Positions 42,893 through 51,582 of a stretch of 64,000 nt of DNA are shown in pieces; position 1 is the first letter of the stretch; every line of letters begins with the position of its first letter. The translations under genes were made by a program, and so were the position numbers. The notes beneath the pieces are model-generated. The model did no database searches and was not told the origin of the DNA. It saw nothing but the letters and a program-made list of their open reading frames with translations. This DNA is from Stutzerimonas stutzeri (GTDB lineage Bacteria > Pseudomonadota > Gammaproteobacteria > Pseudomonadales > Pseudomonadaceae), in NCBI RefSeq assembly GCF_009789555.1, contig NZ_CP046902.1, positions 1,814,001 through 1,878,000 of the forward strand, in the 5' to 3' direction.

Positions 42893-43857
42893 CAGGCCGG
42901 TTGCGCGTAGCGTTGGGGCACGATACGGCCCGTGGCGTAAGCGCCTGGCAGCAAGGCCGCGGCGCGCTCGATCAACAACAGCGGGTCGACGGGCAAGGTG
43001 TCCGCGTCGAGACTGACCAGGCCGATTCCGGCTTTGATCGAGACGAAACCCTCGCTGGTCTTGAACGCCTTGAGATTGAGCCCGTCGTGCAGCCGTTTAA
43101 AGCTGCTTGGCGAGCAGCCGCGCAGGTCGTCGACCAGTGTGAGCAGGCCGAAATGGCTCTCATCCAGGCAGGTGAGCACATCCAGGGGCCGCACCAGTTG
43201 TTGCAGGCGCCTCGCCACGCCACGAAGCAGCTCCTGCAGAAATTGCTCGCCGTAGCGCGCCTGGAGGCCGGGCATGTCCGGCAGGCCGATCAGCAGATAG
43301 CACAGCGCGCCGCCACGGCTCTCGATCTGACGCAGGCTGTCACCCAGTCGCTGGCGCAGGTAGCGCGTGTTGCCCAGCCCGGTGACCGGATCGATCAGGT
43401 TGCGTTGCTCCAGGTTGGCGACGTTCTCGGTCAGTCGGCGGTTTTCGCGTATCAGTCGATGCAGCGAACCGCAAAGGCGATCGGCGGCGTAAATGCGAGG
43501 CACCAGTTGCTCGTTCATCACGGACTTGCCGACGAAATCATCCACTCCGTGATCGAACGCCTTGCTCAGCACGTCGTGGCCGTCACGCCCGGTCAGCAGG
43601 ATGATGTAGGTGTAGTGATCCGACATCTCGTCCTGCTGTCGCACCTGCGCGGTCAGCTCCAGCCCGTCCATTTCGGGCATCAGCCAATCGGCGAGCAGCA
43701 CGTCCGAGGGGCGCTGCTCGATCAGCTCCAATGCAGCGACGGCGCTGTTGGCGAAGCGAACATCTTCGTATCCCGCCTTTGAGAGAACGCGACCGATCAT
43801 CACGCTTGAAAACTTGGCGTCATCGACCACAAGGATGCTGAGTTGAGGATTGGGCAT
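42892..43857 (-). CDS. Response regulator with degenerate GGDEF-type output domain
   Basis: 321 residues. Receiver domain residues 1-~122: acidic pair Asp12/13, phospho-acceptor Asp57 (LLADWLMPEMDG), Thr89 and Lys111. A short helix joins it to a GGDEF-type domain that keeps the opening DPVTGLGNTRYL (156-167), but the GGDEF signature is replaced by DESHF (232-236), so it should not make cyclic-di-GMP. It may bind nucleotide, or act only by protein contact. It is the first gene of a leftward run and is divergent from yajQ. Confidence 0.9.
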   Translation of the reverse strand: MPNPQLSILVVDDAKFSSVMIGRVLSKAGYEDVRFANSAVAALELIEQRPSDVLLADWLMPEMDGLELTAQVRQQDEMSDHYTYIILLTGRDGHDVLSKAFDHGVDDFVGKSVMNEQLVPRIYAADRLCGSLHRLIRENRRLTENVANLEQRNLIDPVTGLGNTRYLRQRLGDSLRQIESRGGALCYLLIGLPDMPGLQARYGEQFLQELLRGVARRLQQLVRPLDVLTCLDESHFGLLTLVDDLRGCSPSSFKRLHDGLNLKAFKTSEGFVSIKAGIGLVSLDADTLPVDPLLLIERAAALLPGAYATGRIVPQRYAQPA

Positions 43858-44000
43858 TCATGGGCTCGGAGAAAGGAAATGGCCGAAGCACCCGGTGACC
43901 AGGCGCAATTGGCGTGAACAGTTATAATGATGGCCCATTTGTACCGTCAAGCTTAGCGCGCTGGGTCACACCGTCGCGCCGTTTTTATAGGAGCAAGCCC
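43858..44000. promoter_or_regulatory. Divergent promoter region between response regulator and yajQ
   Basis: 143 bases. A perfect -10 box TATAAT lies at 43923-43928 in the rightward direction, 70 bases before yajQ; the matching -35 is weak. The leftward promoter of the response regulator cannot be picked. Confidence 0.55.
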
Positions 44001-44480
44001 ATGCCCTCGTTCGACGTGGTGTCCGAACTGGACAAACACGAAGTCACCAACGCCGTCGACAATGCACTCAAAGAGCTGGACCGGCGTTACGACCTGCGCG
44101 GTAAAGGTACCTTCGAACTCAAGGAGTTGACGGTTCACCTCACTGCCGACGCCGATTTCCAGTTGGAGCAGATGCTGGAAATCCTGAAGCTGAGCCTGGT
44201 CAAGCGCAAGATCGATATCCAGTGCCTGGAGTTCAAGGATCCCTATCCGTCGGGCAAGTCGGTCAAGCAGGACGTAGTGTTGCGCGAGGGCATCGACAAG
44301 GAGCTGGCCAAGAAGATCGTGGCCCATATCAAGGACGCCAAGCTCAAGGTGCAGGCGGCTATCCAGGGCGAGCAGGTGCGGGTGACCGGCAAGAAACGTG
44401 ATGACCTGCAGGAAGCCATCGCGCTGCTGCGCGCCAAGGATTTCGGCATGCCTCTGCAGTTCAATAACTTCCGCGACTGA
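44001..44480 (+). CDS. yajQ: YajQ family nucleotide-binding protein
   Basis: 159 residues. N-terminus PSFDVVSELDKHEVTNAVDNA and C-terminal KDFGMPLQFNNFRD match YajQ. In Xanthomonas a YajQ family member binds cyclic-di-GMP; the family has also been linked to ribosomal or phage-related roles. TATAGGAGC supplies the ribosome binding site; the frame extends 29 codons upstream without family match. Followed after 86 bases by mscS. Confidence 0.95.
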   Translation: MPSFDVVSELDKHEVTNAVDNALKELDRRYDLRGKGTFELKELTVHLTADADFQLEQMLEILKLSLVKRKIDIQCLEFKDPYPSGKSVKQDVVLREGIDKELAKKIVAHIKDAKLKVQAAIQGEQVRVTGKKRDDLQEAIALLRAKDFGMPLQFNNFRD

Positions 44481-44566
44481 TTCGCCGGGAGCGCTCGCGT
44501 TCCCTTTCACTCACGCCGGGTGGCCTGTCGGTCGACGCGCTCGGCGCTTCAAGGAGTCTTTTTCCG

Positions 44567-45391
44567 ATGGATCTCAGTGTCGATTATCTGGTTGACCTTT
44601 CCGAGGCATGGTTGCCGATCGTTCTGCAATACGGTGCGCAGCTGCTGCTGGCGCTCGTCACATTCCTGGTCGGCTGGTGGCTGATCAACAAAATCATCGG
44701 CAAGGTGGGCGGTCTGCTGCAGCGCCGCCAGGTGGACGCTTCGCTGCATGGCTTCATCGAGAGCCTGGCAGGCATCATCCTCAAGGTGTTGCTGTTGGTC
44801 AGCGTCGCCTCGATGATCGGCGTGGAAACCACATCGTTCATCGCCGTGATCGGTGCGGCCGGTCTGGCGATTGGCCTGGCGCTGCAGGGCAGCCTGGCCA
44901 ATTTCGCCGGCGGGGTGTTGATCCTGCTGTTCCGACCGATCCGCGTGGGTGAATGGATCGAGGCCCAGGGGGTTGCCGGTACCGTTCATGCGATCCAGAT
45001 CTTCCACACCGTGCTCAAGTCAGCCGACAACAAGACCATCGTGGTGCCCAACGGCAGCCTGTCCAACGGACACATCACCAATTATTCCCGTGAACCGCGT
45101 CGTCGCGCTGATATCAATGTCGGCATCGACTACGGCGCCGATATCAAGTTGGCGCGCCAGATCCTGCTGGAAATTGCGCAGGATGAACGGGTGCTGCGTG
45201 ATCCCGAACCGGTGGTCTTCGTGACCGGACTGGGCGACAGCTCGGTCAACCTGTCGTTGCGGGTATGGGTGGAAACCGGCAATTTCTGGCCGGTGACTTT
45301 CGGCTTCACCGAGCAAGTGAAGGAGCGCTTCGACGAGGCGGGGATCGGCATTCCGTTTCCGCAGCGTGTGGTCCATCTGGTCCAGAGCTGA
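44567..45391 (+). CDS. Small-conductance mechanosensitive channel MscS family
   Basis: 274 residues, E. coli MscS size. Three N-terminal membrane helices; the pore-lining third helix IGAAGLAIGLALQGSLANFAGGVLIL has the Gly/Ala repeat; next FRPIRVGEWIEAQGVAGTVHAI and the PNGSL(S)N beta domain. Opens on membrane stretch to release solutes. AAGGAG precedes the start. Followed by a strong terminator shared with convergent ampG. Confidence 0.95.
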   Translation: MDLSVDYLVDLSEAWLPIVLQYGAQLLLALVTFLVGWWLINKIIGKVGGLLQRRQVDASLHGFIESLAGIILKVLLLVSVASMIGVETTSFIAVIGAAGLAIGLALQGSLANFAGGVLILLFRPIRVGEWIEAQGVAGTVHAIQIFHTVLKSADNKTIVVPNGSLSNGHITNYSREPRRRADINVGIDYGADIKLARQILLEIAQDERVLRDPEPVVFVTGLGDSSVNLSLRVWVETGNFWPVTFGFTEQVKERFDEAGIGIPFPQRVVHLVQS

Positions 45392-45407
45392 TCTCGGCAG
45401 AGGCAGT

Positions 45408-45436
45408 AAAAAGCCGGCGAAAGCCGGCTTTTTTTT
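45408..45436. terminator. Bidirectional terminator between mscS and ampG
   Basis: AAAAAGCCGGC / GCCGGCTTTTT form an 11-bp stem around loop GAAA, with a T run on the plus strand and its A run giving the same on the minus strand. It overlaps the last base of the ampG stop region. Confidence 0.93.
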
Positions 45437-47136
45437 CAGCTGCGCTCAGTGGTCGCCAGCGGGTCGCTCGGATCTGGCTGCTTGCGGCTGAGCGACCACT
45501 GCCAGGCGATCAACACCAGGGTCGGTACGCCGAGCAGCGCGGTGACCAGGAAGAAGTCACTGTAACCAAGGTGTTCGACCATGACGCCGGAGTAGCCGCC
45601 GAGCAAGCGTGGCAGTAGCAGCATCAACGAACTCAGCAGCGCGTATTGGGTCGCGGAGAACTTCAGGTTGGTGAGGCTCGACAGGTAGGCGACGAAGGCG
45701 GTCGAGGCCAGGCCCCCACTGAAATTATCGCAGGAGATGGTGATGATCAGCATGTTCAGGTTGGCGCCCATTTCGACCAACAGCATGAACATGAGGTTGG
45801 TTGCCGCGGAGGCCACGCCGCCGATGAACAGGATCGGCAGGATGCTGAACCGCACGATCAACAGCCCGCCAAACGCCGCTCCGAGCAGCGTCATGACCAG
45901 TCCGAACAGCTTGCTGACGCTGGCGATCTGGTCCTTGCTGAAGCCTTGATCGATGTAAAACACATTGGCCATGACGCCCATCACCGTGTCGGACATCCGG
46001 TACGTCGCGATCAGCCCCAGCAGCAGCAGTGCATGCCAGCGATAACGCAGGATGAAATCTGTGATGGGCGTCAGCACCGGTCCCATGAGTATCCGACCGG
46101 GCGCTGACAGGCAGCCCCAGCAGATCAGCAGGTACATGGTGCCGCGCGGCCAATAGCCGCCCCAGTAGGACTGGAACATGCCCGTGGTCGATACCATCAG
46201 GATGATCAGCACAATGACCGAGACCGCCTGGTGAACGAAGTCGAAGCGCGCCGGGCGTTGGCGTTGACCGGCTTGGCGCAGCATCTGGCGAACCGGCACC
46301 AGCAAGGTGCGGCCCCACGGCGACAGCGTGCCGACGATGAACAGCAGGTACAGCGTGGCGCGCGGCCAGGCCTGTGCGATCAGCGCATTGATCATTGCCG
46401 GCACGGATATCAGCAACACCAGCAGCAAGCCGACACCGGCCAGTTGGTGATTGAAACTGAACTTCGAGGGCTCGTTGGGCAGCGGCGCGGCGCCCTCCGG
46501 CTCCGGAATCAGCAGGCTGGTCACCAGGCCCGGCAGGATCAGCAAGGCGAAGGCGATGTAGGTCGTCGCCCATGCGCTCTGGCTGTACTCCAGGTTCGTC
46601 GACCCCAGCCATTCGGCGAGAAACAGTGCGCCGGCGCTGGCCAGCAGCATGGCGACCCGGTAACCGGTCATGTAGCTCGCCGCCAGCGTCGCCTGGAGTT
46701 TGTCCTCGGCGATTTCCAGGCGATAGGCATCGATGGCGATATCCTGGGTGGCCGAGGCGAACGCCACGGCGACGGCCAGCGCAATCAGCATGGTCAGATT
46801 GTGCTGCGGGTTGCACAGGGCCATGCCAATGAGACCGATGGCGATCACCGCCTGCGACAACACTAGCCAGGAGCGGCGACGCCCGAGCGCGCCGATCCAG
46901 GGCAGGCGCCACTGGTCGAGCATCGGCGACCAGACCCATTTGAATGCGTAGGCCAGGCTGATCCAGCTGGCAAAGCCGATGGTTTCACGCGAGACGCCCG
47001 CTTCGCGTAGCCACACCGAGAGGGTGGAGAACACGAGGATTGCAGGGAGGCCAGCGGCGAAGCCGAGTACCAGCAGCGTCAGTGAGGCAGGACTGGCATA
47101 GGCGGCGAGGGCGGTACGCCAGGTTTCACGGGACAT
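45436..47136 (-). CDS. ampG: Muropeptide permease AmpG
   Basis: 566 residues with at least 12 membrane segments. MFS transporter that brings GlcNAc-anhydro-muropeptides back to the cytoplasm; it feeds AmpR-dependent beta-lactamase induction in Pseudomonas. Seen: LPAILVFSTLSVWLREAGVS, ATQDIAIDAYRLE and KLFGLVMTLLGAAFGG. It carries extra loops between helices compared with E. coli AmpG, normal for Pseudomonas AmpG. The atl gene lies 34 bases upstream on the same strand. Confidence 0.94.
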   Translation of the reverse strand: MSRETWRTALAAYASPASLTLLVLGFAAGLPAILVFSTLSVWLREAGVSRETIGFASWISLAYAFKWVWSPMLDQWRLPWIGALGRRRSWLVLSQAVIAIGLIGMALCNPQHNLTMLIALAVAVAFASATQDIAIDAYRLEIAEDKLQATLAASYMTGYRVAMLLASAGALFLAEWLGSTNLEYSQSAWATTYIAFALLILPGLVTSLLIPEPEGAAPLPNEPSKFSFNHQLAGVGLLLVLLISVPAMINALIAQAWPRATLYLLFIVGTLSPWGRTLLVPVRQMLRQAGQRQRPARFDFVHQAVSVIVLIILMVSTTGMFQSYWGGYWPRGTMYLLICWGCLSAPGRILMGPVLTPITDFILRYRWHALLLLGLIATYRMSDTVMGVMANVFYIDQGFSKDQIASVSKLFGLVMTLLGAAFGGLLIVRFSILPILFIGGVASAATNLMFMLLVEMGANLNMLIITISCDNFSGGLASTAFVAYLSSLTNLKFSATQYALLSSLMLLLPRLLGGYSGVMVEHLGYSDFFLVTALLGVPTLVLIAWQWSLSRKQPDPSDPLATTERS

Positions 47137-47170
47137 ATGACAGGACGGAGATAGACATTAAGCGCGCACT

Positions 47171-47530
47171 CTACCCGCTGTGCTCCGCCGAATGCCAGCC
47201 GTGCCGACGTATGTCTACGCGATCATTGATGATGGTTATGCCTTCGGCGCGCAGGCGCATGCGCTGTTCGTGCCCGGCGGCGGTGCCGGCTGGCAGGCTG
47301 AGCCGGCCACCGGCACCGATTACCCTGTGCCACGGTAGACGGGTACCGTCGGGCAACTGTGACATCAGCCGCCCGACAAAGCGCGCCGCCCGGCCGAGCC
47401 CAGCCATCGCAGCCAGCTCACCATAGCTCACCACCTTGCCCGCGGGGATTTGCGACATGATCACGTACACGGCCGAGCGGCGCGATTCGGCGTCGGCACC
47501 GGGCGGTAACAGTGGCGGATGTTCGGCCAT
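47171..47530 (-). CDS. Alkyltransferase-like (ATL) DNA repair protein
   Basis: 119 residues. MGMT/Ogt fold with the active-site PCHRV replaced by PWHRV (Trp67), the mark of ATL proteins (E. coli YbaZ/Atl). They bind O6-alkylguanine without repairing it and hand it to nucleotide excision repair. The FVGRLMSQLPDGTRLPWHRVIGAGG region includes the arginine finger. ATG 47530 preferred; an upstream TTG would add 13 residues. Confidence 0.9.
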   Translation of the reverse strand: MAEHPPLLPPGADAESRRSAVYVIMSQIPAGKVVSYGELAAMAGLGRAARFVGRLMSQLPDGTRLPWHRVIGAGGRLSLPAGTAAGHEQRMRLRAEGITIINDRVDIRRHGWHSAEHSG

Positions 47531-47677
47531 GGAAAATGCGTCCTGAGGGCGGTCGGCGTTGCCGGGCAAGCGGGGCTGAACTCGTTTCCCGTTCGGCGGT
47601 CAGTGCTTGCTGTAACTCAACGCATAGGGATAATGCCTGCCTTTTTAACCGCTCCTGCGCAGAATTTCAGCCTCTCT

Positions 47678-48685
47678 ATGATGTTTTCCAGAACCCTGCT
47701 TTGCGTGTCGCTTTCCGTTTTTGCCCTGCCGTCTCTCGCCGACACCGTCTGGCTGAAGAATGGTGATCGCCTGACTGGCAAGATCAGCTTGCTCGACGGC
47801 GGCAAATTGCTGATCGAAACCGACTACGGTGGATCGATCCCGGTGAAATGGAGTCAGGTCGCGACCCTGGAAAGCAACCAGCAACTGCTGATCAAGCAGG
47901 ACGATGCCACCGGCGAAATGGCCAAGTCGCTCCAGGCCGCCGACGATGGGAAAGTCACCTTGAGCAACAGTGGCGTACCACGCACGGTCCCGCTGACCAG
48001 CATCACCCAGATCATTCATCCCAAGCCGCTGATTCAGGACCTGACCTGGAAGGGCAACATCGATGTCGCGCTGGACTACAAACGCGCGGAGACCGATACG
48101 GACGACTATGACCTGTCCTTCGACACCTCGGCCCGTCACGGCCTCTGGCGGCACAACGGGACGGCCAACTACAACCGCGAGTACCGCGACGGCGTAACCG
48201 CGACGGACAACTGGGATGCCGAATACGCCCTGGACCGTTTCCTCGATGAACACTGGTTCTGGCAGGGGCGCCTGGAGTACAAGCGGGACAACGTGGAAGA
48301 CCTTCGCCGTCAGCGCACGCTGGGTACCGGTCCGGGTTATCAGTTCTGGGACAACGAACTGGGGGCCTTCTCGCTGGCCTCGCTGGTCAACCGCAGCGAC
48401 TACCAGTTTGCCGATGGCAGCAAGGAGAACTTCTACTCGCTGGCGATGAAATGGCGATACAACCGCTACCTGGTGGGCAAGACGTTCGAACTGTTCAGTA
48501 ACGGCGAGGTGGGCAAACCACTGGAAAACGTCGCCGACTACCAGCTCGATGCCGAGGTGGGATTGCGTTACAAGGTTACCGACTGGGCCTCGTTGAACAT
48601 GAAGGCCGAAAAGGACATCGTCAGCGGGGCGGAAAGCGATATGGACGAAACGCGCTACAGCATCGGCTTTGGCGTGGGTTGGTAA
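47678..48685 (+). CDS. DUF481 (YdiY-like) outer-membrane protein
   Basis: 335 residues. Signal peptide ending SLADTVW (about residue 22). Residues ~23-110 form a small beta domain (LKNGDRLTGKISLLDGGKLL) and the rest is DUF481 barrel (WKGNIDVALDYKRAETDTDD, many aromatic/charged alternations) ending GFGVGW. Function unknown; the family sits in the outer membrane. ATG 47678 (or 47681) opens the signal peptide; the frame continues upstream to 47519, overlapping atl. Confidence 0.88.
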   Translation: MMFSRTLLCVSLSVFALPSLADTVWLKNGDRLTGKISLLDGGKLLIETDYGGSIPVKWSQVATLESNQQLLIKQDDATGEMAKSLQAADDGKVTLSNSGVPRTVPLTSITQIIHPKPLIQDLTWKGNIDVALDYKRAETDTDDYDLSFDTSARHGLWRHNGTANYNREYRDGVTATDNWDAEYALDRFLDEHWFWQGRLEYKRDNVEDLRRQRTLGTGPGYQFWDNELGAFSLASLVNRSDYQFADGSKENFYSLAMKWRYNRYLVGKTFELFSNGEVGKPLENVADYQLDAEVGLRYKVTDWASLNMKAEKDIVSGAESDMDETRYSIGFGVGW

Positions 48686-48742
48686 GGCATCGAGCCACAA
48701 GAAGAGGCATAGCACGCCCCTGCTTGCGGCTCGAATCGGCTG

Positions 48743-49501
48743 TCAGAGGCGCAACCCGCCGTCCAGCTCCAGGATACGTCCGGTGTAGTAGTCGTTCTCG
48801 AAGATGTAGGCGACCGAGTGGGCGATTTCCATTGGCTTGCCGAGCCGCTTGAGCGGAATGCCGGCGGCCATCTTCTCCAGTGCTTCGGGTTTCATGCTGG
48901 CGACCATTTCGGTCTCGATGAATCCGGGCGCCACGCCCGCTACACGGATGCCGTAGCGCGCCAGCTCCTTGGCCCAGACCACCGTGTCCGCAGCGACCCC
49001 GGCCTTGGCCGCCGAATAGTTCGCCTGACCCACGTTGCCGGCACGCGAGATCGAAGAAATATTGACGATTGCGCCCTGGCGCTTGAGCTCGATCATCTTC
49101 GCCGCCACCTCCCGGGTGCAGAGGAACACGCCGGTCAGGTTGACGTCGATTACCGCTTGCCATTGCGCCAGGCTCATCTTCGACAGTTCGCCATCCTTGA
49201 CCTTGATGGTCAGGCCGTCGCGCAGGATGCCGGCATTGTTGACCAGGCCATCCAGGCCGCCGAAGTCATCGCTGACCTGGCTCACCATTTGGCTGACCTG
49301 TTCCTCGTTGGCGACGTTGCACAGGTAGGCGCGGGCATCGCCCCCGGCGCGCTTGCAGGCCTGGACGGCCTCGTCCAGGCGCTCCTGGTTCAGATCCACC
49401 AGCGCCAGGCGCGCGCCCTTGCCGGCGAGATATTCGCCCATCGCGCGCCCAAGCCCCTGGCCGCCCCCCGTGATGATGATCACCTTGTCTTTCAGCTGCA
49501 T
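48743..49501 (-). CDS. Short-chain dehydrogenase/reductase (FabG-like)
   Basis: 252 residues. NAD(P)-binding TGGGQGLG, NNAGILRDG, catalytic Ser in ISSISRAGN, YSAAKAG with Tyr and Lys. Resembles 3-oxoacyl-ACP reductase but lies away from fatty-acid genes, so the substrate is open. An insert near residues 100-110 (KVKDGELSKMSLAQW) is unusual for FabG. ATG 49501 has AAGGAGA five bases upstream; ATG 49507 sits too close to it. Divergent from the HugZ-like gene. Confidence 0.9.
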   Translation of the reverse strand: MQLKDKVIIITGGGQGLGRAMGEYLAGKGARLALVDLNQERLDEAVQACKRAGGDARAYLCNVANEEQVSQMVSQVSDDFGGLDGLVNNAGILRDGLTIKVKDGELSKMSLAQWQAVIDVNLTGVFLCTREVAAKMIELKRQGAIVNISSISRAGNVGQANYSAAKAGVAADTVVWAKELARYGIRVAGVAPGFIETEMVASMKPEALEKMAAGIPLKRLGKPMEIAHSVAYIFENDYYTGRILELDGGLRL

Positions 49502-49602
49502 GCCCATCTCCTTCTCTGGATGCGGTCGCCGGTGAACGACGGCCGCTGGCGAAACCGTTATGCTGGCGGTCCGTCGAATCGAACAAGCCTCGAGGAACCC
49601 CA

Positions 49603-50307
49603 GTGAGCGTTGAAGCCGCCAAGCATGCCCGACAACTCCTGCTCAAGGAATACCGAGGCGCACTGTCCACGCACTCGCGGAGCATGCCGGGATTTCCCTT
49701 TGGCTCGGCGGTTCCCTACTGCCTGAGCGATGACGGCTGGCCGCTGATGCTGATCAGCCGGATCGCCCAGCACACGAAAAACCTTCAGGCCGATCCTCGT
49801 TGTTCGCTGTTGGTAGCCGAGCGCGGTGCCGAGGATGTGCAGGCCAACGGCCGGCTGACGGTGCTGGCGGAGGCACGGACACTCGTCGATACCGCGGCGA
49901 TCGAGGCGGCGGCGGAGCGTTATTACCGTTATTTTCCTGAGTCACGCGACTACCATCGCGTGCATGACTTCGACTTCTGGGTGCTGCAGCCGGTGCGGTG
50001 GCGTTACATCGGGGGGTTCGGCGCGATCCACTGGCTGGACGACGTGGCGCTGGCCAATCCGTTCGCCCGTGCGGGCGGCGGTGAAAGCGACATGCTCGGG
50101 CACATGAACGATGACCACGGCGCGGCGATTGCCCACTACGTGGAGCGGGCTGGTCTGCCGTCGACCCCTGAAGCCTGCATGGTCGGGATCGACAGCGAAG
50201 GTTTTCATCTGCGCATCGGACGAGCGATTCACTGGTTGCCGTTCCCGGACACCTGCACCCATCCAGGTGCGGTGCGACAAGCACTCGTGTCGATGGCCAG
50301 GGGCTGA
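49603..50307 (+). CDS. HugZ-like pyridoxamine-oxidase-fold / DUF2470 heme-type protein
   Basis: 234 residues. N-terminal FMN-binding split barrel (GFPFGSAVPYCLSDDGWPLMLIS), then a DUF2470 tail with HMNDDHGAAIAHYV. This two-part layout is that of HugZ/HutZ-type heme-degrading enzymes and related proteins. The heme-oxygenase role cannot be proven by reading. GTG start with GAGGAAC upstream. Not next to any heme-transport gene. Confidence 0.85.
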   Translation: MSVEAAKHARQLLLKEYRGALSTHSRSMPGFPFGSAVPYCLSDDGWPLMLISRIAQHTKNLQADPRCSLLVAERGAEDVQANGRLTVLAEARTLVDTAAIEAAAERYYRYFPESRDYHRVHDFDFWVLQPVRWRYIGGFGAIHWLDDVALANPFARAGGGESDMLGHMNDDHGAAIAHYVERAGLPSTPEACMVGIDSEGFHLRIGRAIHWLPFPDTCTHPGAVRQALVSMARG

Positions 50308-50433
50308 TTCAGCCTGAGGTAAGCGCAGGGGTGAATAATCCGGTTACAGGCTGTTTCCCGGATGGGTTGAATTCGGTTCCACCTGCCGTCATCTACACCA
50401 GATCGGAAGCCGTTCTTCCGCCAAGGACTATCG

Positions 50434-50898
50434 ATGCGTATTTTCTTATTGCTGTTTCTCCTGTTTCCGCTGGCCGAGCTGGCATTGCTGATCAAGGTCG
50501 GCAGCTCGATCGGCGTACTGCCGACCATCCTGCTGCTGATCATCAGCGGCATGGCCGGCATCCTGTTGCTGCGTCTGGCAGGTTTCGCCACCGCCTGGCG
50601 CGCGCGTGAGCGGTTGGCTCGCGGCGAGTTGCCGGAGCAGGAAGTGCTTCAAGGGCTGATGATGGCCGTCGCGGGCGGTCTGCTGTTCCTGCCCGGGTTT
50701 CTCAGCGACATCGTCGCGCTGCTGGTGCTGTTTCCGCCGTCGCGCAAACTGTTTCTCAACCTCGTCGGTCGCCGCGTCGAGGCCCAGGCCCAACGCCGTC
50801 GAGCCTTCGCCGATGACCTGCGCCAGCAACAGGACCGTCACGCCGGGTCGCAGCGTCCAAACGTGATCGAAGGCGAGTGGGAGCGCCGCGACAAGTAA
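50434..50898 (+). CDS. fxsA: FxsA family membrane protein
   Basis: 154 residues. Begins MRIFLLLFLLFPLAELALLIKVG with membrane helices at ~1-20, ~27-50 and ~75-100; the PEQEVLQGLMMAVAGGLLFLPGFLSD motif is the FxsA hallmark; polar C-terminus. In E. coli FxsA overproduction relieves phage T7 exclusion by the F plasmid. Sits before groES-groEL, as in P. aeruginosa and E. coli neighbourhoods of the same operon. Confidence 0.93.
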   Translation: MRIFLLLFLLFPLAELALLIKVGSSIGVLPTILLLIISGMAGILLLRLAGFATAWRARERLARGELPEQEVLQGLMMAVAGGLLFLPGFLSDIVALLVLFPPSRKLFLNLVGRRVEAQAQRRRAFADDLRQQQDRHAGSQRPNVIEGEWERRDK

Positions 50899-50937
50899 GC
50901 ATTGCTCTCGCATGCCAGCTGGCCTCTGCCAGATAAC

Positions 50938-50970
50938 GGACCCCGCAGACTGGCGGGGTTCGCGTTTTTA
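50938..50970 (+). terminator. Rho-independent terminator after fxsA
   Basis: GGACCCCGC / GCGGGGTTC stem (9 bp with one G-T pair, loop AGACTG) followed by GCGTTTTTA. It lies 40 bases after fxsA and separates it from groESL. Confidence 0.8.
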
Positions 50971-51058
50971 CAGGCCGTACTCGTCTGCCGAGCGGGAGCG
51001 CGTCAGCCCCGCTCGAGGCGTTTCCTGGCCAACTGCGATGAAAAAAACATCTGCGCCC

Positions 51059-51086
51059 CTTGAAATCAATTTTCCGCGCCCGCATG
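51059..51086 (+). promoter_or_regulatory. Sigma-32 (heat shock) promoter of groES-groEL
   Basis: CTTGAA (51059-51064), 14-base spacer, then CCCGCATG (51079-51086), close to the sigma-32 consensus CTTGAA-N13-15-CCCCATNT. It lies about 145 bases before groES. No CIRCE inverted repeat (TTAGCACTC-type) is seen. Confidence 0.75.
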
Positions 51087-51231
51087 TAGCGGTCACCGCA
51101 AGGTCGCTGTCGTGTTCGACAGTCCGTCTTCTGCGGCTCGCGTTGCGGGCCGCAACCGGCCCCGCCGGATTTGCCAACCCGCCGATGAGAATGCATCGGC
51201 ATGGAAACCACTGTACTAGGAGAGATCGACA

Positions 51232-51525
51232 ATGAAGCTTCGTCCTCTGCATGACCGCGTCGTGATTCGTCGCAGCGAAGAAGAAACCAAGACCGCAGGT
51301 GGCATCGTGCTGCCGGGCTCCGCTGCCGAAAAGCCCAACCGTGGCGAAATCGTCGCTGTTGGCACTGGCCGCGTTCTGGACAACGGCGAAGTGCGTCAGC
51401 TGGCCGTCAAGGTTGGCGATCAGGTCGTCTTCGGCCCTTACTCCGGCAGCAACACCGTCAAGGTCGACGGTGAGGACCTGCTGGTGATGAGCGAGAACGA
51501 AATTCTCGCCGTCGTCGAAGCCTGA
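51232..51525 (+). CDS. groES: Co-chaperonin GroES
   Basis: 97 residues. MKLRPLHDRVVIRR start, mobile loop EEETKTAGGIVLPGSA, and the roof hairpin. Forms the seven-subunit lid of GroEL. AGGAGAG ribosome binding site. 57 bases before groEL. Confidence 0.98.
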   Translation: MKLRPLHDRVVIRRSEEETKTAGGIVLPGSAAEKPNRGEIVAVGTGRVLDNGEVRQLAVKVGDQVVFGPYSGSNTVKVDGEDLLVMSENEILAVVEA

Positions 51526-51582
51526 TCAGCGCTCGCTCAAAGCGAACTGCGTTCCATCAACAGAATTTGAGGAAGAATCAAC

